DNA of 64,000 nucleotides from Talpa occidentalis (Eukaryota; Chordata; Mammalia; Eulipotyphla; Talpidae). The number at the start of each line of letters is the position of its first letter. Positions within the stretch are counted from its first letter, which is position 1. Below, piece after piece: positions 46,009-57,413 of the stretch. Location: the NCBI RefSeq assembly GCF_014898055.3, contig NW_023601433.1, forward strand, positions 16,912,141 to 16,976,140, read 5' to 3'. The position numbers and the translations under genes are program-made. A model generated the notes under the pieces. The model was not told the origin of the DNA. It saw nothing but the letters and a program-made list of their open reading frames with translations, and searched no databases.

Positions 46009-46165
46009 CCTGTCACGACAGACCTGAGGAACCTGGTTGCTCTCTCCACCACCTCCAGCCACACAGAGGACACTGTGCTCTCATCGAAGAGTGAGGCCTC
46101 GGGCAGGGCTCTCAGGGCATCCAGGGACTCCTGCAGCAGCTCACTGCAGAGGTCCGCATCCTCCC
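46009..46165 (-). CDS. HERC2: HERC2 exon w4
   Basis: 157 nt, about residues 215-267. Acceptor gtgcctag|GG, donor ACAGG|gtgagt; phase 1 in, phase 2 out. It encodes [20 protein letters not shown], then [20 protein letters not shown] and [13 protein letters not shown]. Helical-repeat-like N-terminal region with no named domain. The high GC of the exon contrasts with the AT-rich introns beside it. Confidence 0.96.
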
Positions 46166-46632
46166 CTAGGCACACACAAGCAGCAGAGAAGGCACCCACT
46201 CCCTGGCAGCACGGAAGAGCCAAGCTACCCGACTTTCCCAGTGGGGCCTCCTCCCCTCAGCCTGAGAGGACACCACTGCCACGTTTTCAACTCTTAGTTT
46301 CCTCTCAAAGAGCTATTCCAAGACTCTAGAGACTAAAATTTAATCTAGTTGCCTCAAAATAGTCCTTTTATAACTCTCACACAAGCAATTCCTACTCTTC
46401 TAGAAAATAAAACAATAAGGAGGCACTCCACTGCGGTGGTATACCAGATGTGTGTGTATTCAACACTCTTTTTAAAAGAAGCACAGACCTGAAAGTCAAA
46501 TAGATTCTGAAGTCTCTCATTTACACTCAAAGAACAAGGAGGCACAGAGAGCATATGGGATGGGCCCAGGGGCTCACGGTGCAGAGATGCGGGGCGAACC
46601 CACGTCTCCCCATGGAGGAGGGAGACACATAC

Positions 46633-46733
46633 CTGAGCGCCAGGCCCGACGCAAGAAGGCGAAGGCGAAGGAGAGGGCTGCTCGGGACCCGACTCTCGCA
46701 AGTCCTTCCACACCTTTGCCTGTGGGCCGGGAG
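46633..46733 (-). CDS. HERC2: HERC2 exon w3
   Basis: 101 nt, about residues 182-215. Acceptor ctctgcag|C completes the serine codon begun in w2; donor CTCAG|gtatgtg leaves phase 1. It encodes SRPTGKGVEGLARVGSRAAL followed by SFAFAFLRRAWRS. No named domain; the end is helical, hydrophobic and basic. Confidence 0.95.
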
Positions 46734-47315
46734 CTGCAGAGGACACACAGGAGTGGTGAGAAGTGCGCAAATACCAAAATAAAATCATGATCACAAACAG
46801 ATTTGTATCACAGGTGATCAATGGTATTCTTTAGGCAACAGAATCACACGTGACTTTTAAGTTTTGTTGTTTAAACTACGTCATTTGTAAAGGAAGTTTC
46901 CTCCTTAAGGTAAAAAAATTATAAAGAATTTTCAACAACTCAGAAACATGCTCATGAAATAAGCTCAGGGAGATGGTGTGGTGTGGGGTTGGTGAGGGCA
47001 GATGCAAGTAGAAAGTAAACAGATACATAAGCCAAGGGCAGGGGGAGCTCATGTAGGAAAGAAAAGGCAGGTAAGGATCACTCAGAGAATAAATAGAACA
47101 ACCGTCTAAGACTATGGGTCTCCAGAATCTAGACATTTGGCCATATTTACTTTGGTTCTTTCCCCTTTTTGAAAGGTCCACATGGCTGCCAGATACAGAG
47201 GCCCTATGCACTTGTCCTCCTTCCTCCCCCTACCCTGCTGAGGCTGCCTCTCCTACCTATAATGTTCATCATTCCCAAGTGTTTTACTTTTTTATTATGT
47301 AGATGTGCTAATTTA
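46734..47315. other. HERC2 intron 5' of w3, nothing recognised
   Basis: No identifiable element. Confidence 0.5.
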
Positions 47316-47330
47316 AAAAGACATGGCTTC

Positions 47331-47565
47331 CAGAAAGAAAAAGAAAAATACCGGACGGTCTCACTCATAGCAGGAATCTAGAACACTTAAATAAGGGACC
47401 AGGAAAAAGAATAACTATAAGAAAGAAAATATCAAAATCAACAAACAACTGTGAACCAGAGACACTCTATGGGGGTGGGGGGTGGGGAAAGGAGGGCTTG
47501 GGGTCAAAATAAGGGGGTTGTAATTGTATGGGGAATATAAAAATAAAATTTAAATAAAAATAAAT
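47331..47565 (+). mobile_element. Short L1 3' UTR insertion
   Basis: Starts in cagaaagaaaaagaaaaata, then gtctcactcatagcaggaat, ggaccaggaaaaagaataac, a G-rich block and ggggaatataaaaataaaat. Perfect 15-nt target-site duplication aaaagacatggcttc (47316-47330 and 47566-47580). Same L1 lineage as the L1 half of the chimera at 23631. Confidence 0.95.
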
Positions 47566-47640
47566 AAAAGACATGGCTTCATTTTGCATGTTTTTAAATT
47601 ACACAAATGGTTTACCCTAAAAATTATTTCAAAAAATTTA

Positions 47641-47901
47641 GGGCCTCCCTAGTGGCGCAAGGGGTTAAGATGCAACCTATGAAGCTATCTGCAGCCACTG
47701 CAGCACAAGTTCAATTCCCGGCCAGGGAGCAACCCACAGCAGACCTCTTCTGTCTCACCCACTGCTCCCCTCAGCAGTGTATTTCAGTCAATCTGCCTGT
47801 TCTGTTCCCGACTCTGTCTCTGGTGAATCCTCTCACCCCCTACACCTCTGGCCTGTACCCCAGCTCTTGTATGCATAAATAAATAAATCTTTTGAAAAAA
47901 T
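47641..47901 (+). mobile_element. tRNA-derived SINE (older subfamily)
   Basis: gggcctccctagtggcgcaa head, tail gcataaataaataaatcttt. A second, truncated SINE follows 12 nt later. Confidence 0.9.
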
Positions 47902-47912
47902 AAGAAATGCTT

Positions 47913-48038
47913 GGGCCTCCCCTGGTGGCGCAGCGGTTAAGCGCTGGGCTGCGAGGCTGCCTGCAGCCTCTGCAGTGCTGGTTCGTTCCATGGCCGCCAG
48001 CGAGGGTCCCACAAAAAAAAAAAAAAAAGAAGAAGAAG
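47913..48038 (+). mobile_element. Head-only SINE with direct poly(A) tail
   Basis: Contains only the tRNA-like half: gggcctcccctggtggcgca to agcgagggtcccac (48012), then an A-run and GAA repeats. The roughly 170-nt body and TCTTT end are missing. Target-site duplication aagaaatgct at 47902-47911 and 48039-48048 shows that it inserted in this form. Confidence 0.88.
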
Positions 48039-48048
48039 AAGAAATGCT

Positions 48049-49258
48049 ATTAAAAATGGGTAACGAAAATGAGAGAAAAAACGGATAATGACATGGAATG
48101 ATCTCAAGGCACAGTGTCAGGTAAAGTGAGCAGTGAAGAATACGGGACCCCACTGTGGCAGCCAGATGCTCCTCTGTGCCTAGTGATGGGACGCTCAGGA
48201 GGAGACACAAGAAACTGATCAGTTCCTGGGAGACAAGAATCAGAGATTTCAATTTTACTTCTGAGTAAGAGATATAAACATTACAAGATACAGATGTGTA
48301 AGCCTTGCAATCTTTAAGACAGAAAGCACACATACAGTCTATTCAGATGAGGGTGCCTGAGTGCCCTTTGAAAAAGCTGCCCCAGAAGTAGCACAATACT
48401 GAGATTCCCCTGAAATAATTGGGATCTTACCCCTGCAGAAGAGCTGAGCAGTCCCAAATCTGTACAGTGTAAGAACTGTTAAATCTTCAATATGCAGCTC
48501 TTTTACAGATGTGCAAGAGGGAAAAAAAGAAATAGCTTGGACCTACTCCCATCTGCACCTGTCAACTATCCAACCCAAAGTTGGTTCCACAAAAATGGCA
48601 AACTCCCCACTAGTTAATAAATTGAGAAATGAGGAAAAAAAATCCACAAAAGTTTAGAAACATCACTACATATCACTGTGGTGAGGGACATCCACATATC
48701 TGATAAATCACATGAAACATGTATGCACACGCATGCACACACACAAAGTTGAGAGCTTATAAAACATGGGAAATCAGAACAGGACACATAAAAAGACAGC
48801 CTGGTTGTGATACTGAGCTATAATCTGCCAGTGGCTACCATGAGAGAAACTGGATAGAGGAGGTACAGTCTCTCTGCACGGCTTCTTACAGCTGCAAGTG
48901 AATCTACAATTATCTCAAAATAAAAAGGTATGTTTTAATTTTGCAAATTTCCTCCATTTGATGAGAGATAGATTTCAATTAATCCATCGGCCTTTATGTC
49001 ACCACAAAGAAAAAGATACAAAGGAAAATCAGCTGGGCTCTGGGTCACTTTTGCATTACAGGAAATTTATTGATTTAACGAACACACAGGCATGGGTGGA
49101 GAATCTAGAATCTACCACCCATATAGGCAGAACCCCTCTATGATCAGTGACCAGCATAGAGTCACTCACCCTCCAGAGTAGAAGGAAGGAGTGAAAGGTG
49201 CTGCTGGCTATAGTGAAACAGGCAGGAATTCTCCCCTGTCACTGATATAATTCATCTT
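48049..49258. other. HERC2 intron between w2 and w3, nothing firmly recognised
   Basis: Unassigned intron; parts look like decayed L1 (agtggctaccatgagagaaa near 48831) but not certain. Confidence 0.4.
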
Positions 49259-49274
49259 AAAACTACTTCCCAAA

Positions 49275-49551
49275 CAGGGCCTCCCCTGGTGACCTCCCCT
49301 GGTGGTTGAGCACTGGGCTGCGAAGCTGTCCGCAGACTGCAGCGCTGGTTCGATCCCCGGCCGCCGGCAAGAGTCCCACATGGCGCGCAGACCTCTCCTG
49401 CCACGCCCGCTGCTCCCCTCAGCAGTGTACTTCGGTCCTTCTGCCTGCTCTGCTCCCCGCTCTGGCTCTGGTGAATTCTCTCACCCTCCCGCACTTCTGA
49501 CTGTACCCAGTGCTTGTATAAATAAATAAATCTTTAAAAAAAAAAAAAAAA
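49275..49551 (+). mobile_element. tRNA-derived SINE with small head duplication
   Basis: Head gggcctcccctggtgacctc repeats cctcccctggtg, and the A-box region is disrupted. Normal body and tail. Perfect target-site duplication aaaactacttcccaaa (49259-49274 and 49552-49567). Confidence 0.93.
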
Positions 49552-49567
49552 AAAACTACTTCCCAAA

Positions 49568-50401
49568 TATATGACATGTAATATGATTTCAACTAGCTTT
49601 AGAAAGAAAAAAAAAAAAAAAACCCAAGAAAATATGCTAGATTTAACACTTCTTTTCTCTGGGAGGTAAGATGATTTTTTATTTTTACCCCTGCTTCTTT
49701 CTACCTCCTGTACTTTCCATATGTTCCTTAGGGAGCTAGTTAATATTACACTCACACAAAGCCAACTACATAAAATATGGGTTCTATGTAGAAATCATTT
49801 AGTCTACTCTCATGAGAACAAAAGTCTGGTAGACAGCAACAAATGCAATTTTACACAAAGCCTTAATTTATGCATGCTGGTGACTATTAGTTAATGCCTC
49901 AGAAAATCTGCTGATGTATAGCAACATACTAAAAACTATATGCCTAAAAGCATCATCTAATAAAATACAAAAGCCATATTAGGAAGGAAAAAATGAAACA
50001 CCTAAACTAGCTATGAGTAAATATTACAATCTATTTCTTATCCAAAGCAAAACAAAAAGAATGTAAGGTTCCCATCCCATTTTCAAGTATAGACATCTAA
50101 ACCTCTGGCTGGCTTCTAAAGTTACTGACAGAATAGGACCTTTAAAATAATGACACTGACTATACTGCATGACCTATATGCCCAGCGTGCACAAATAATG
50201 TATCAGCTAAACAAATCACTACATGAGCAAATTGGCAACGCCATTCTCCACATTTCAGGAAATAAATGAAAACGGAAACAAGGGAAAAGGAAAATGTCAT
50301 AGATGACCCTATTTTTAAAGTCTAAATTAAGCTTTCCTAAACAAAGCAGTCTGAATTTTATATTTGGCTGGTATCAGAACTCTTCTTGTTCACAATATTA
50401 C
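49568..50401. other. HERC2 intron 3' of w2, nothing recognised
   Basis: AT-rich intron, no named element. Confidence 0.5.
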
Positions 50402-50618
50402 CTTTTTTTGTCCACAGGAGGCACAGAAATGCTGCTTTTCCACTTAACTTTGACATTCTCCTGGAAAACAGTTCTATTCAAGGCAATGAAATATCGCTCC
50501 AAAATGACCAGCCTCTGCTTGAGTCTCAGAGCTGACAGGGTGGTGGTGGCCGACTGGACGGCCAGAGCCTGCTGCTCTTTCACCAATACAGAGAGACACT
50601 CTTTCAGCTCATTCACAT
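50402..50618 (-). CDS. HERC2: HERC2 exon w2: N-terminal helical segment
   Basis: 217 nt, about residues 110-181. Acceptor tttttccag|AT, donor AAAAAG|gtaata; enters in phase 1 and leaves in phase 2. It encodes VNELKECLSVLVKEQQALAV, then LKQRLVILERYFIALNR and ends VPPVDKK. The regular hydrophobic spacing suggests alpha-helices. This is one of the most recognisable HERC2 N-terminal blocks. Confidence 0.96.
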
Positions 50619-50739
50619 CTGGAAAAAGAAAACATCACAGAGAGATGCTTCTTCAGCTTATTCACATCTAGAAACAAGGCAGAGATATCCCACCTCTCAG
50701 GATCTACAGCAGTTTGTTGCAAGGTGGAGAAAATGCTTA

Positions 50740-50950
50740 ATAGTAACAGGTAACACTTGGGTGCTTAGGATGTACCAAAAGTGGTTGTAAAAACTTTTGA
50801 CCCATCTTAGCTCATCACCTCTCACTGCCACCATCAAGCAGTAGCGCTGTACACTTACGGAGGAGGCAACTGAGACACAGAGAACTTGTTCAAGGTCACC
50901 CCAAGAAGGTCCCCAGTGGTACTAGGGACAGACCACTCCTAGTTTCTATG
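50740..50950 (-). mobile_element. MIR-like SINE fragment
   Basis: aggaggcaactgagacacag and agaacttgttcaaggtcacc are the reverse of the MIR end (aggaaactgaggcacagaga ... ttgcccaaggtcac). Ancient, diverged. Confidence 0.65.
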
Positions 50951-51099
50951 ATATACAATTGTGGTGAGTTCTGTATATAATGTATGTATTACACCTAGAC
51001 AAACCACTCAAAAGCTATACAAAAAGGTATACTCAAAACCACTATAAATAAATAAAAATGAAACTTGAAAAAATGGAAAAGAAAACACGAAAGGGCAAA

Positions 51100-51335
51100 T
51101 GTCTATGATTCTATTTATATATACTCAGATTAATCAAAATCCTAAAACAGTAGCTTCTAGACTAAGGAGTAAAGAAAGAATAAAAGGGATGTTATTGTTG
51201 TAAGCTTTCAGTCTGGGAAGACGATAAGGTTCTGGAACAGAGGTGATGGATGCACTGAACTGTACATTTAAAAATGAGAGAAGTGGTAAATTGCATGTTA
51301 CACATATTTTACCACAATATTAAAAAAGTCTGAAT
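51100..51335 (+). mobile_element. Old L1 3' UTR end
   Basis: atgcactgaactgtacattt, aaaaatgagagaagtggtaa and attgcatgttacacatattt are the classic old-L1 3' end. It lies 106 nt 3' of the w1 donor. Confidence 0.7.
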
Positions 51336-51440
51336 TAATTTGTTTTTAATTCCATGACCCAAAAAAGTCCATCTTGATAACCAGAAAAGGAGGGCCACTC
51401 AAGCTTTCCAAAGCACCACAATCCCAGAAGATGCTAATAC

Positions 51441-51578
51441 CTGGCTGCTTGCCCCACACCCAGCTCTCTAGGATTGCCTTGGCCTTATATGCAGGCACAG
51501 GAGTTTCTTCTTCATCCTTTTTCTCTTTATCATTCAGATCCTCTTTCTTTGTTCCACTTTGAGAGTCAACGCCATCAT
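51441..51578 (-). CDS. HERC2: HERC2 exon w1: N-terminal charged linker
   Basis: Most 5' coding exon I can recognise, 138 nt, about human residues 64-109. Acceptor ttttccag|AT, donor CCAG|gtatta; phase 1 at both ends. It encodes a lysine/acid-rich stretch (GTKKEDLNDKEKKDEEE) followed by SWVWGKQP. The charged part is probably disordered. The exon holding the start codon should lie further right and was not found before 64000. Confidence 0.93.
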
Positions 51579-52047
51579 CTGGAAAATTAAATTATTTTTA
51601 AATCTGTAAATTACTTTTCAAAATAACATCCTCTTGTCTCTGCAAATGACCCTCCCAGAAATGGTAATTCAGTTACAATACATATTATTAACAGAAAGTT
51701 TGATGATTTAAAAAAAAATTACATGAATCATCACTGTAATAGGCTCAACGTGATTTACAAGGTGAGGAACAATCCGGTAGTAACCCTTTTAACAAAGAAA
51801 CCATTTTATCAAATTCTTCTTTGAAGAACAGCTTGCAAAATGATATTTCATCAATTTCCTACATGTCACAACTAAGACCCTTGGTCTTGACATTTAACTT
51901 TTATCCAGTGATTAACTGCTGTATGTCCACAGGAATATAACCCAACAATCATTTTAGGCTTTATACAATGCCCCACTCCACCATCAACTAGAACCACTGC
52001 TACACAGAACTCCTGCCACTGACAGAAATCAAGAGCACTGGGACCCT
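51579..52047. other. Intron 5' of w1, nothing recognised
   Basis: Unassigned sequence upstream of w1. No exon with the expected N-terminal HERC2 residues was seen. Confidence 0.5.
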
Positions 52048-52333
52048 TGGGCCTCCCCTGGTGGCGCAGGAGGTTGAGCACCACGCTGTGAAGCTGTCCG
52101 CAGCCTCTCCAGCACCGGTTCGATCCTGGCCGGCCGGTGAGGGTCCCACATGGTGAGGGTCCCACATGGCGCGGCAGACCTCTCCTGTCTCACCCGCTGC
52201 TCCCCTCAGCAGTGTATTTCGTCAGTCTGCCTGTTCTGTTCCCCACTCTGTCTCTGGTGAGTCCTCTCACCCTCCCACAAATCTGGCCTGTACCCCGTTC
52301 TTATATAAATAAATAAATCAAAAAAAAAAAAAA
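52048..52333 (+). mobile_element. tRNA-derived SINE with internal duplication
   Basis: gggcctcccctggtggcgca head; gagggtcccacatggt is repeated in tandem near 52139-52170. Target-site duplication aagagcactgggaccc/aagagcactggtaccc. Confidence 0.92.
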
Positions 52334-52781
52334 AGAGCACTGGTACCCAAGAGAAAAACTCAGAATTATGACTGTGGGTCTCTGATAATTTAAAATTTCA
52401 GTCAAAAACAAATGCCACAAAACTACTTACACAACCACGTGAAGGGAGAACAAATCTTAATCTTCACATGTAAACATGTTCCCTTCTAGGCAGCCTTTAC
52501 CATATGAATTATTTTCTAAATGACATAATTACAAATATACACCTAAATCTGTGAGATTATATCATATTGCAAAAAGTAAGACATATCTAAAAGCATCTAA
52601 ACCAACAAGTGACACGAAATTCCTGTATTCTGTAAGAAAAATCAGGCATTTGATAGAAAGAAGAAACCGCAAATAGCTAATGCTATTTGAGATAGCATTA
52701 GCTATCTTAGTTTGAGATATCATTAGTTTGAGATAACTCAAACTCACTCTTAGAAACATAAATTAAGACCATAAAATACAG

Positions 52782-53056
52782 GCCTCCCTCGTGGCGCAAG
52801 GGGTTAAGAGGCAGCACTATGAAGCTATCCACAGCCACTGCAGCACAAGTTTAATCCCCAGCCAGGGAGATAACCTACATGCCACATCAAACCTCACCTA
52901 ACTCGTGCACTGCTCCCCTCAGCAGTGTATTTCAGTCAATGCACCTTTCCTGTTCCCCACTCTGTCTCTGGTGAATCCTCTCAACCCCCGCATCTCTGAC
53001 CTGTACCCCAGTTCTTATATGCATAAATAAATAAAAAATAAAATAAAATAATAATT
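52782..53056 (+). mobile_element. tRNA-derived SINE (older subfamily)
   Basis: ggcctccctcgtggcgcaag head, tail atgcataaataaataaaaaa. No sure target duplication. Confidence 0.85.
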
Positions 53057-53887
53057 TACACTCACCAAATCGGAGATTGTTAGAAAGCTAAAAAGTAAGC
53101 TCAGTGACAGGGTTTTTACCCCGTTTCATCCGATTTCATTTACTGACTATCCCAAGTGCCTGGACATGTGTCAGCGAGTAAGCCCTGGATGATCTGCTCA
53201 ATAACCAAGCAGTGCCAGGTGTTGGTAGAAACATGGGTTTGGAAGCACATACTTCAGCACTCCTGGCAGGAGGGGAACCCACAATTAGACCAGGGTGCAA
53301 CCTGAGTTATGAGGCGCTCTTCTAGGTGCTACAGGCCCACCAGGGTACCTTGGAGGTGGCCCATCATCAGAAGCGTGAAGCACTGAAATGCAAAATGGTT
53401 TAACATACCCTGGGTGCAACTTAACAACTAAGTGCTTCACAGCACCAGCAGCAAACTGTGGCTAAGGAACCGCACATTCCATTCACATAAACCAAAGCAC
53501 ACGTAGAGCACATATTGTATATGTGAAGCCATAAAAACAGAAGGGCATACAAACATGTTAAAAAGGAAAACTGTTCAAAGGATCTTAGAAATGGTGGGCT
53601 AGGAATTGAGGAGTGAGAGGAGCCAGGTGACCCTCTGCCCTTGAGTCCCAAGACAGGCTCAGTCACCAGCACATTCCTGGGTCCCATTCTTGAACCCTCC
53701 TAACACAGCTCTGGTTAACACCACCTCTCATGTTTACAGAAATACCCAAACTCCTTGGAATTAAATACACATTACAAAAGTAAAAGCATATAGCACCTCT
53801 AAATTAAGTTCTACAGATCTACTTAAAACATAGGAAAGGTTCTTAACCCTCATGATGTAACAGAAGCACAGGGTGAGGGGCTTTGAG
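53057..53887. other. Unassigned non-coding stretch
   Basis: No gene or repeat that I can name. Confidence 0.5.
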
Positions 53888-53988
53888 AGACAGACACACA
53901 CACACACACACACATATTTTTCACACACACACACACACACACACACATATTTTTCACACACACACACACACACACACATATTTTTAAC
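53888..53988. repeat. Compound (CA)n / ATATTTTTC higher-order repeat
   Basis: Three successive units, each a (CA) run of about 20-24 bases followed by atatttttc or atattttta. A microsatellite organised into a short tandem array. Confidence 0.95.
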
Positions 53989-54896
53989 CCCATGCCTGAA
54001 TTCCAGTACCTGAGATTCTGATTTAGTGAGTCTGGGCAGCAGCATTATTAAGTTCCCAGATATATTTTTTTAATTATTATTGAATGTTAATTTTTAATAT
54101 TCAGCCAGGATTAAGAACCACTGGCCTAAAAAATAAAAATTTTACTAAGACAAGGCGTTGCAACTGACTGAACTACAGTGGAAGTTTAACATACTAAAGC
54201 CACTCTTAACAGAATAAATTAAGGCCACACAGAAGCCTACAAAGTTTTCAAAAAACAAGACGAATGAGAGAAAGGACAAGTCACCGTTGCACTCATGTTT
54301 TTGACAAACTACTTATCTTTTTACTAAAAATAATGAAATAATTGCTATTGAATTTTATGACTAAGAACAGGGGGTTGTTAATTTTTTAACTTTGCTCAAG
54401 GATGAGAAAAATGTCCTAAACAAAAAACCTCTCAGAATTCAACCCCAGACAAGCTGTTATGCATTAGGTCAGTTAGCTTCTCTGAACCTCAATTCTGCCA
54501 TCAGTGAAAACTCAAAGCCCACCTCCAATGGCTACATGAAGTTACTACACCTGTGTGGAGGGACTATATGGGGAGGGGCAGCGACTTGGTGCTGTTTCCA
54601 TGAGTCAACCATCCACAACTCACTGGACATAGTGAGTGTGACCTTACATGAGACAGACCTGATCCTGGAGAGAGGGAGTGGCACGGCCTGAAGAGGAGGG
54701 CCACCACGACTCCAAAGCCACCAAATGCATTCCTCTGTTGAAGAAGGTTCACTTATTTTTTGTTTTACTTTAATCACTACCTTTAAAAAAGCATGTTCAC
54801 TATCATTTGCTCCTTAAAATAGACTATAAAAAAAAACTATGGGTAACATATATATTAGTCAAGGATCTCTACAAAAACAAAATCAACAAAATGGTG
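53989..54896. other. Unassigned non-coding stretch
   Basis: No gene or repeat that I can name. Confidence 0.5.
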
Positions 54897-54985
54897 GCAT
54901 GTGTGTGTGCGTGAGTACACATTTATACATACAAGTGCATGTGTGTGAACATATGCACATACATACACACACATGGGTTAAGGTA
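54897..54985. repeat. Degenerate GT/AC microsatellite
   Basis: Runs of gtgtgtgtgcgtg, then catgtgtgtgaacatatgca and acatacatacacacacatg. Confidence 0.8.
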
Positions 54986-55614
54986 ATGGAGGAACTGGCG
55001 CACAGTCTTGTGGAGGTGCAAGTCCAAAATGTGCACAGCAGACCTGCAGGCTAGAGACCCAGAGAGCAGCTGACTGGCAGTTTAAACCAAACGCAGTGAG
55101 TTGGCAGAAATCCTACTTACTGGAGGAGAAGTCAGTGTTTTTTCTATTTAGTAGTTTGGCTCTTCAACTGATTGGATGAGGCCCACCCACATACGGAGGA
55201 TAATCTGTTTTACCCAAGTCCATGGATTTAAATGTGAATCTCATCCAGCTGACACATTCACCAAAAAAAAATTCATAATATTTGACCAATATCAAGGTAC
55301 CATGGACTAGTCAATATACAGATAAAATTAACCAGCACACTAAGGATCATAATTAACCAAATATTATTAAAAATAGCTATTATATATGTTTTCGTAGGAG
55401 AATGAAATTTGTTTTTTAGTTACAGGGAAGTACAAGCACAAATTGAAGAGATTTTGGTTGTGAAAACTTTCTAATGGCACACAAACAAGGAAGTGGCCGT
55501 TCAAACACCTTGACTCATCTGTACTGTAAAGACACAGTGCAACATTCATTATTTCTAGTTCACTTTATTACAAATGTAACACTGGTAATATGACCTCACA
55601 AAAAACATCTGCAT

Positions 55615-55796
55615 GGCTTCCCCTGGTGGCACAGCAGTTGAGCGCTGGGCTGCGAAGTTGCCCAGAGCCTCTGCAGTGCCGGTTCGATCCCCGGCCACCG
55701 GCGAGGGTCCCACATGGCACGCAGACCTCTCCTGCCGCGCCCACTGCTCCCCTGAGCAGTGTATTTGCTTGTATAAATAAATAAATCTTTAAAAAA
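55615..55796 (+). mobile_element. tRNA-derived SINE with internal deletion
   Basis: Head ggcttcccctggtggcacag and full tRNA part, but the body jumps from gagcagtgtattt to gcttgtataaataaataa; about 95-100 nt are missing. Flanks aaaaaacatctgca/aaaaaaatctgca. Confidence 0.9.
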
Positions 55797-57130
55797 AAAA
55801 AATCTGCAGCAACAGATTAAGGACAAAGATTCCTGAGGTCATTTAATAGGAAAATTAGTCTCAAATGAAAAATATAAAGTCATCTTACCAAATCAATTAT
55901 GGGATTTTTAAAAGATGCAGAAATAAAATTTACAAAGAATACTCTGTAGAGCAAAGCAGCTCAAAGCACCCATCTGAGTGACACAATAAAGAACATGTCA
56001 GTGTCCCATCCTCCCCAGGACAGTCTGCTCAGCGCCAGTTGGCCTAAAGGTACGAGGTAGCAGGAGGCCGCTCACTGATTCATTACACAGACGCTCACCA
56101 GACTCCTGCTGTGTGCCCTGTGCCCGCTTGATGCTATGGTGCACAACAACAGAGCCAACCCCCGTGGGTCATGGCTAAGTGCAGAGTTGTTCCAAGGCAG
56201 GGTGAGGAGCATGAGCAAGCAATGGAGGGTGAAGGAGTAGGAAGCATAATAAATGAGGCAGGGCCAGGGAGAGGTACGTGAAGAAGGCAGATGAGGCAGG
56301 TGAGTGAGACACGCAGGATGAGGGACTGAACACAGGGCCTGGTACAGGATCTCAGGAACCCTCCCTGGAAGTTTCCCGAATCACTCTGCTCTGTTTTCTT
56401 CCCACTGCCAGCTTTCAACCATTGCCCCAGTTAGAACAGAAACTCCAGAAATGCGGGGGCCATGCCTGATTCACTCACCATCATCTGGCTCATTCATCCA
56501 GTACCTACAACCCCCTCACTGACAGACACCCCCCAAGTCAGGTGAACCAATGAACAAATCAATGAATGACCTGCACAACAAGGCTCAACTCAGTGTCTCC
56601 CTGGGAGACACATTTCAGCAAAGTTCCTGGGACCGCAGAGGGAGAAAGAGCTGGAAGAGCTGACAGAGACAGGAAGGAAGTTACGATTCCGGCAATACCC
56701 ATGATGGCTCATGGCCACGAGCAGCTGCCCACAGGCTCGGGTGCTGCATTCTGAGCATGGTCCTCGCCCATTCACAAAAGCTTCCTCCATTCTATGGACT
56801 TGGGTGCAGAGGGTAGATTTAATGATTTCACAGGATAAAGGAAAGTCAAGCCAAATGTTGAGGCTTAGATGCTAAATGCTGTACTTTCACACTTTTTGTA
56901 CATTTCTTCTAGTTCTATATGGTTTTCTTTTTATTCAAAATAAATTACGTATTTCATATGTGTACTATATCCCATATATAAGCTCTGGAAAGATGTTAAA
57001 AGTCCGTGTCTGCAGAACAGGCCTGGAAAGAAACTTACTCCTTACTGAAACTCTGCTTAATCCGTTGAAATCTCTTAATGGATGACTTTTTTTAAAGCTT
57101 TATTGTTGTTTAGTTAATGCATAGAACAAC
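55797..57130. other. Unassigned non-coding stretch
   Basis: About 1.3 kb, no HERC2 exon or other gene recognised. Confidence 0.45.
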
Positions 57131-57137
57131 TGGGGGG

Positions 57138-57412
57138 GGGGCCTCCCTGGTGGCGCAAGGGGTTAAGCACAGCACTATGAAGCTGTCTGCAGCCTCTGCA
57201 GTACGAGTTCGATCCCCCAGCCGGCCAGGGAGCTACCCACATGGCGCAGCAGACCTCTCCTGTCTCACCCGCTGCTCCCCTCAGCAGTGGATTTCAGTCA
57301 GTCTGCCTGTTCTGCTCCCCGCTCTGTCTCTGGTGAATCCTCTCACCCCCCGCATCTCTGGCCTGAACCCCAGCTCCTGTATGCATAAATAAATCTTCAA
57401 AAAAAAAAAAAA
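57138..57412 (+). mobile_element. tRNA-derived SINE (older subfamily)
   Basis: gcctccctggtggcgcaagg head after a G run; tail tatgcataaataaatcttca. Flanks agaacaactgggg/aagaactggggt. Confidence 0.9.
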
Positions 57413-57413
57413 G

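Larger units (their letters stand above)
2302..51578 (-). other. HERC2: HERC2 gene, internal part (31 coding exons w1-w31)
   Basis: Gene span on the minus strand. HERC2 is a very large HECT E3 ubiquitin ligase and scaffold acting in DNA-damage signalling (RNF8/BRCA1/XPA pathways) and as a regulator of UBE3A; this is family knowledge. The sequence shows 31 exons whose joined translation follows human HERC2 as I remember it, all with GT-AG introns and matching phases (5,085 nt in total). Domain order in the window: N-terminal region (w1-w7), RLD1 propeller (w8-w14), linker with a coiled-coil-like stretch (w15-w17), helical region (w18-w20), cytochrome-b5-like domain (w21-w22), helical region (w23-w31). 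Start and stop codons are outside the window. Short introns not listed separately hold nothing recognisable. Confidence 0.97.

Noticed and set aside
2302..51578. HERC2 duplicate pseudogene (such copies exist in primates)
   Set aside because: All 31 exons are open, in phase and have canonical splice sites, so I favour the functional gene; a very recent duplicate cannot be ruled out from this window alone.
53888..53988. CRISPR-like regular repeat pattern
   Set aside because: A CA microsatellite with a short linker in a mammalian genome; no spacers.
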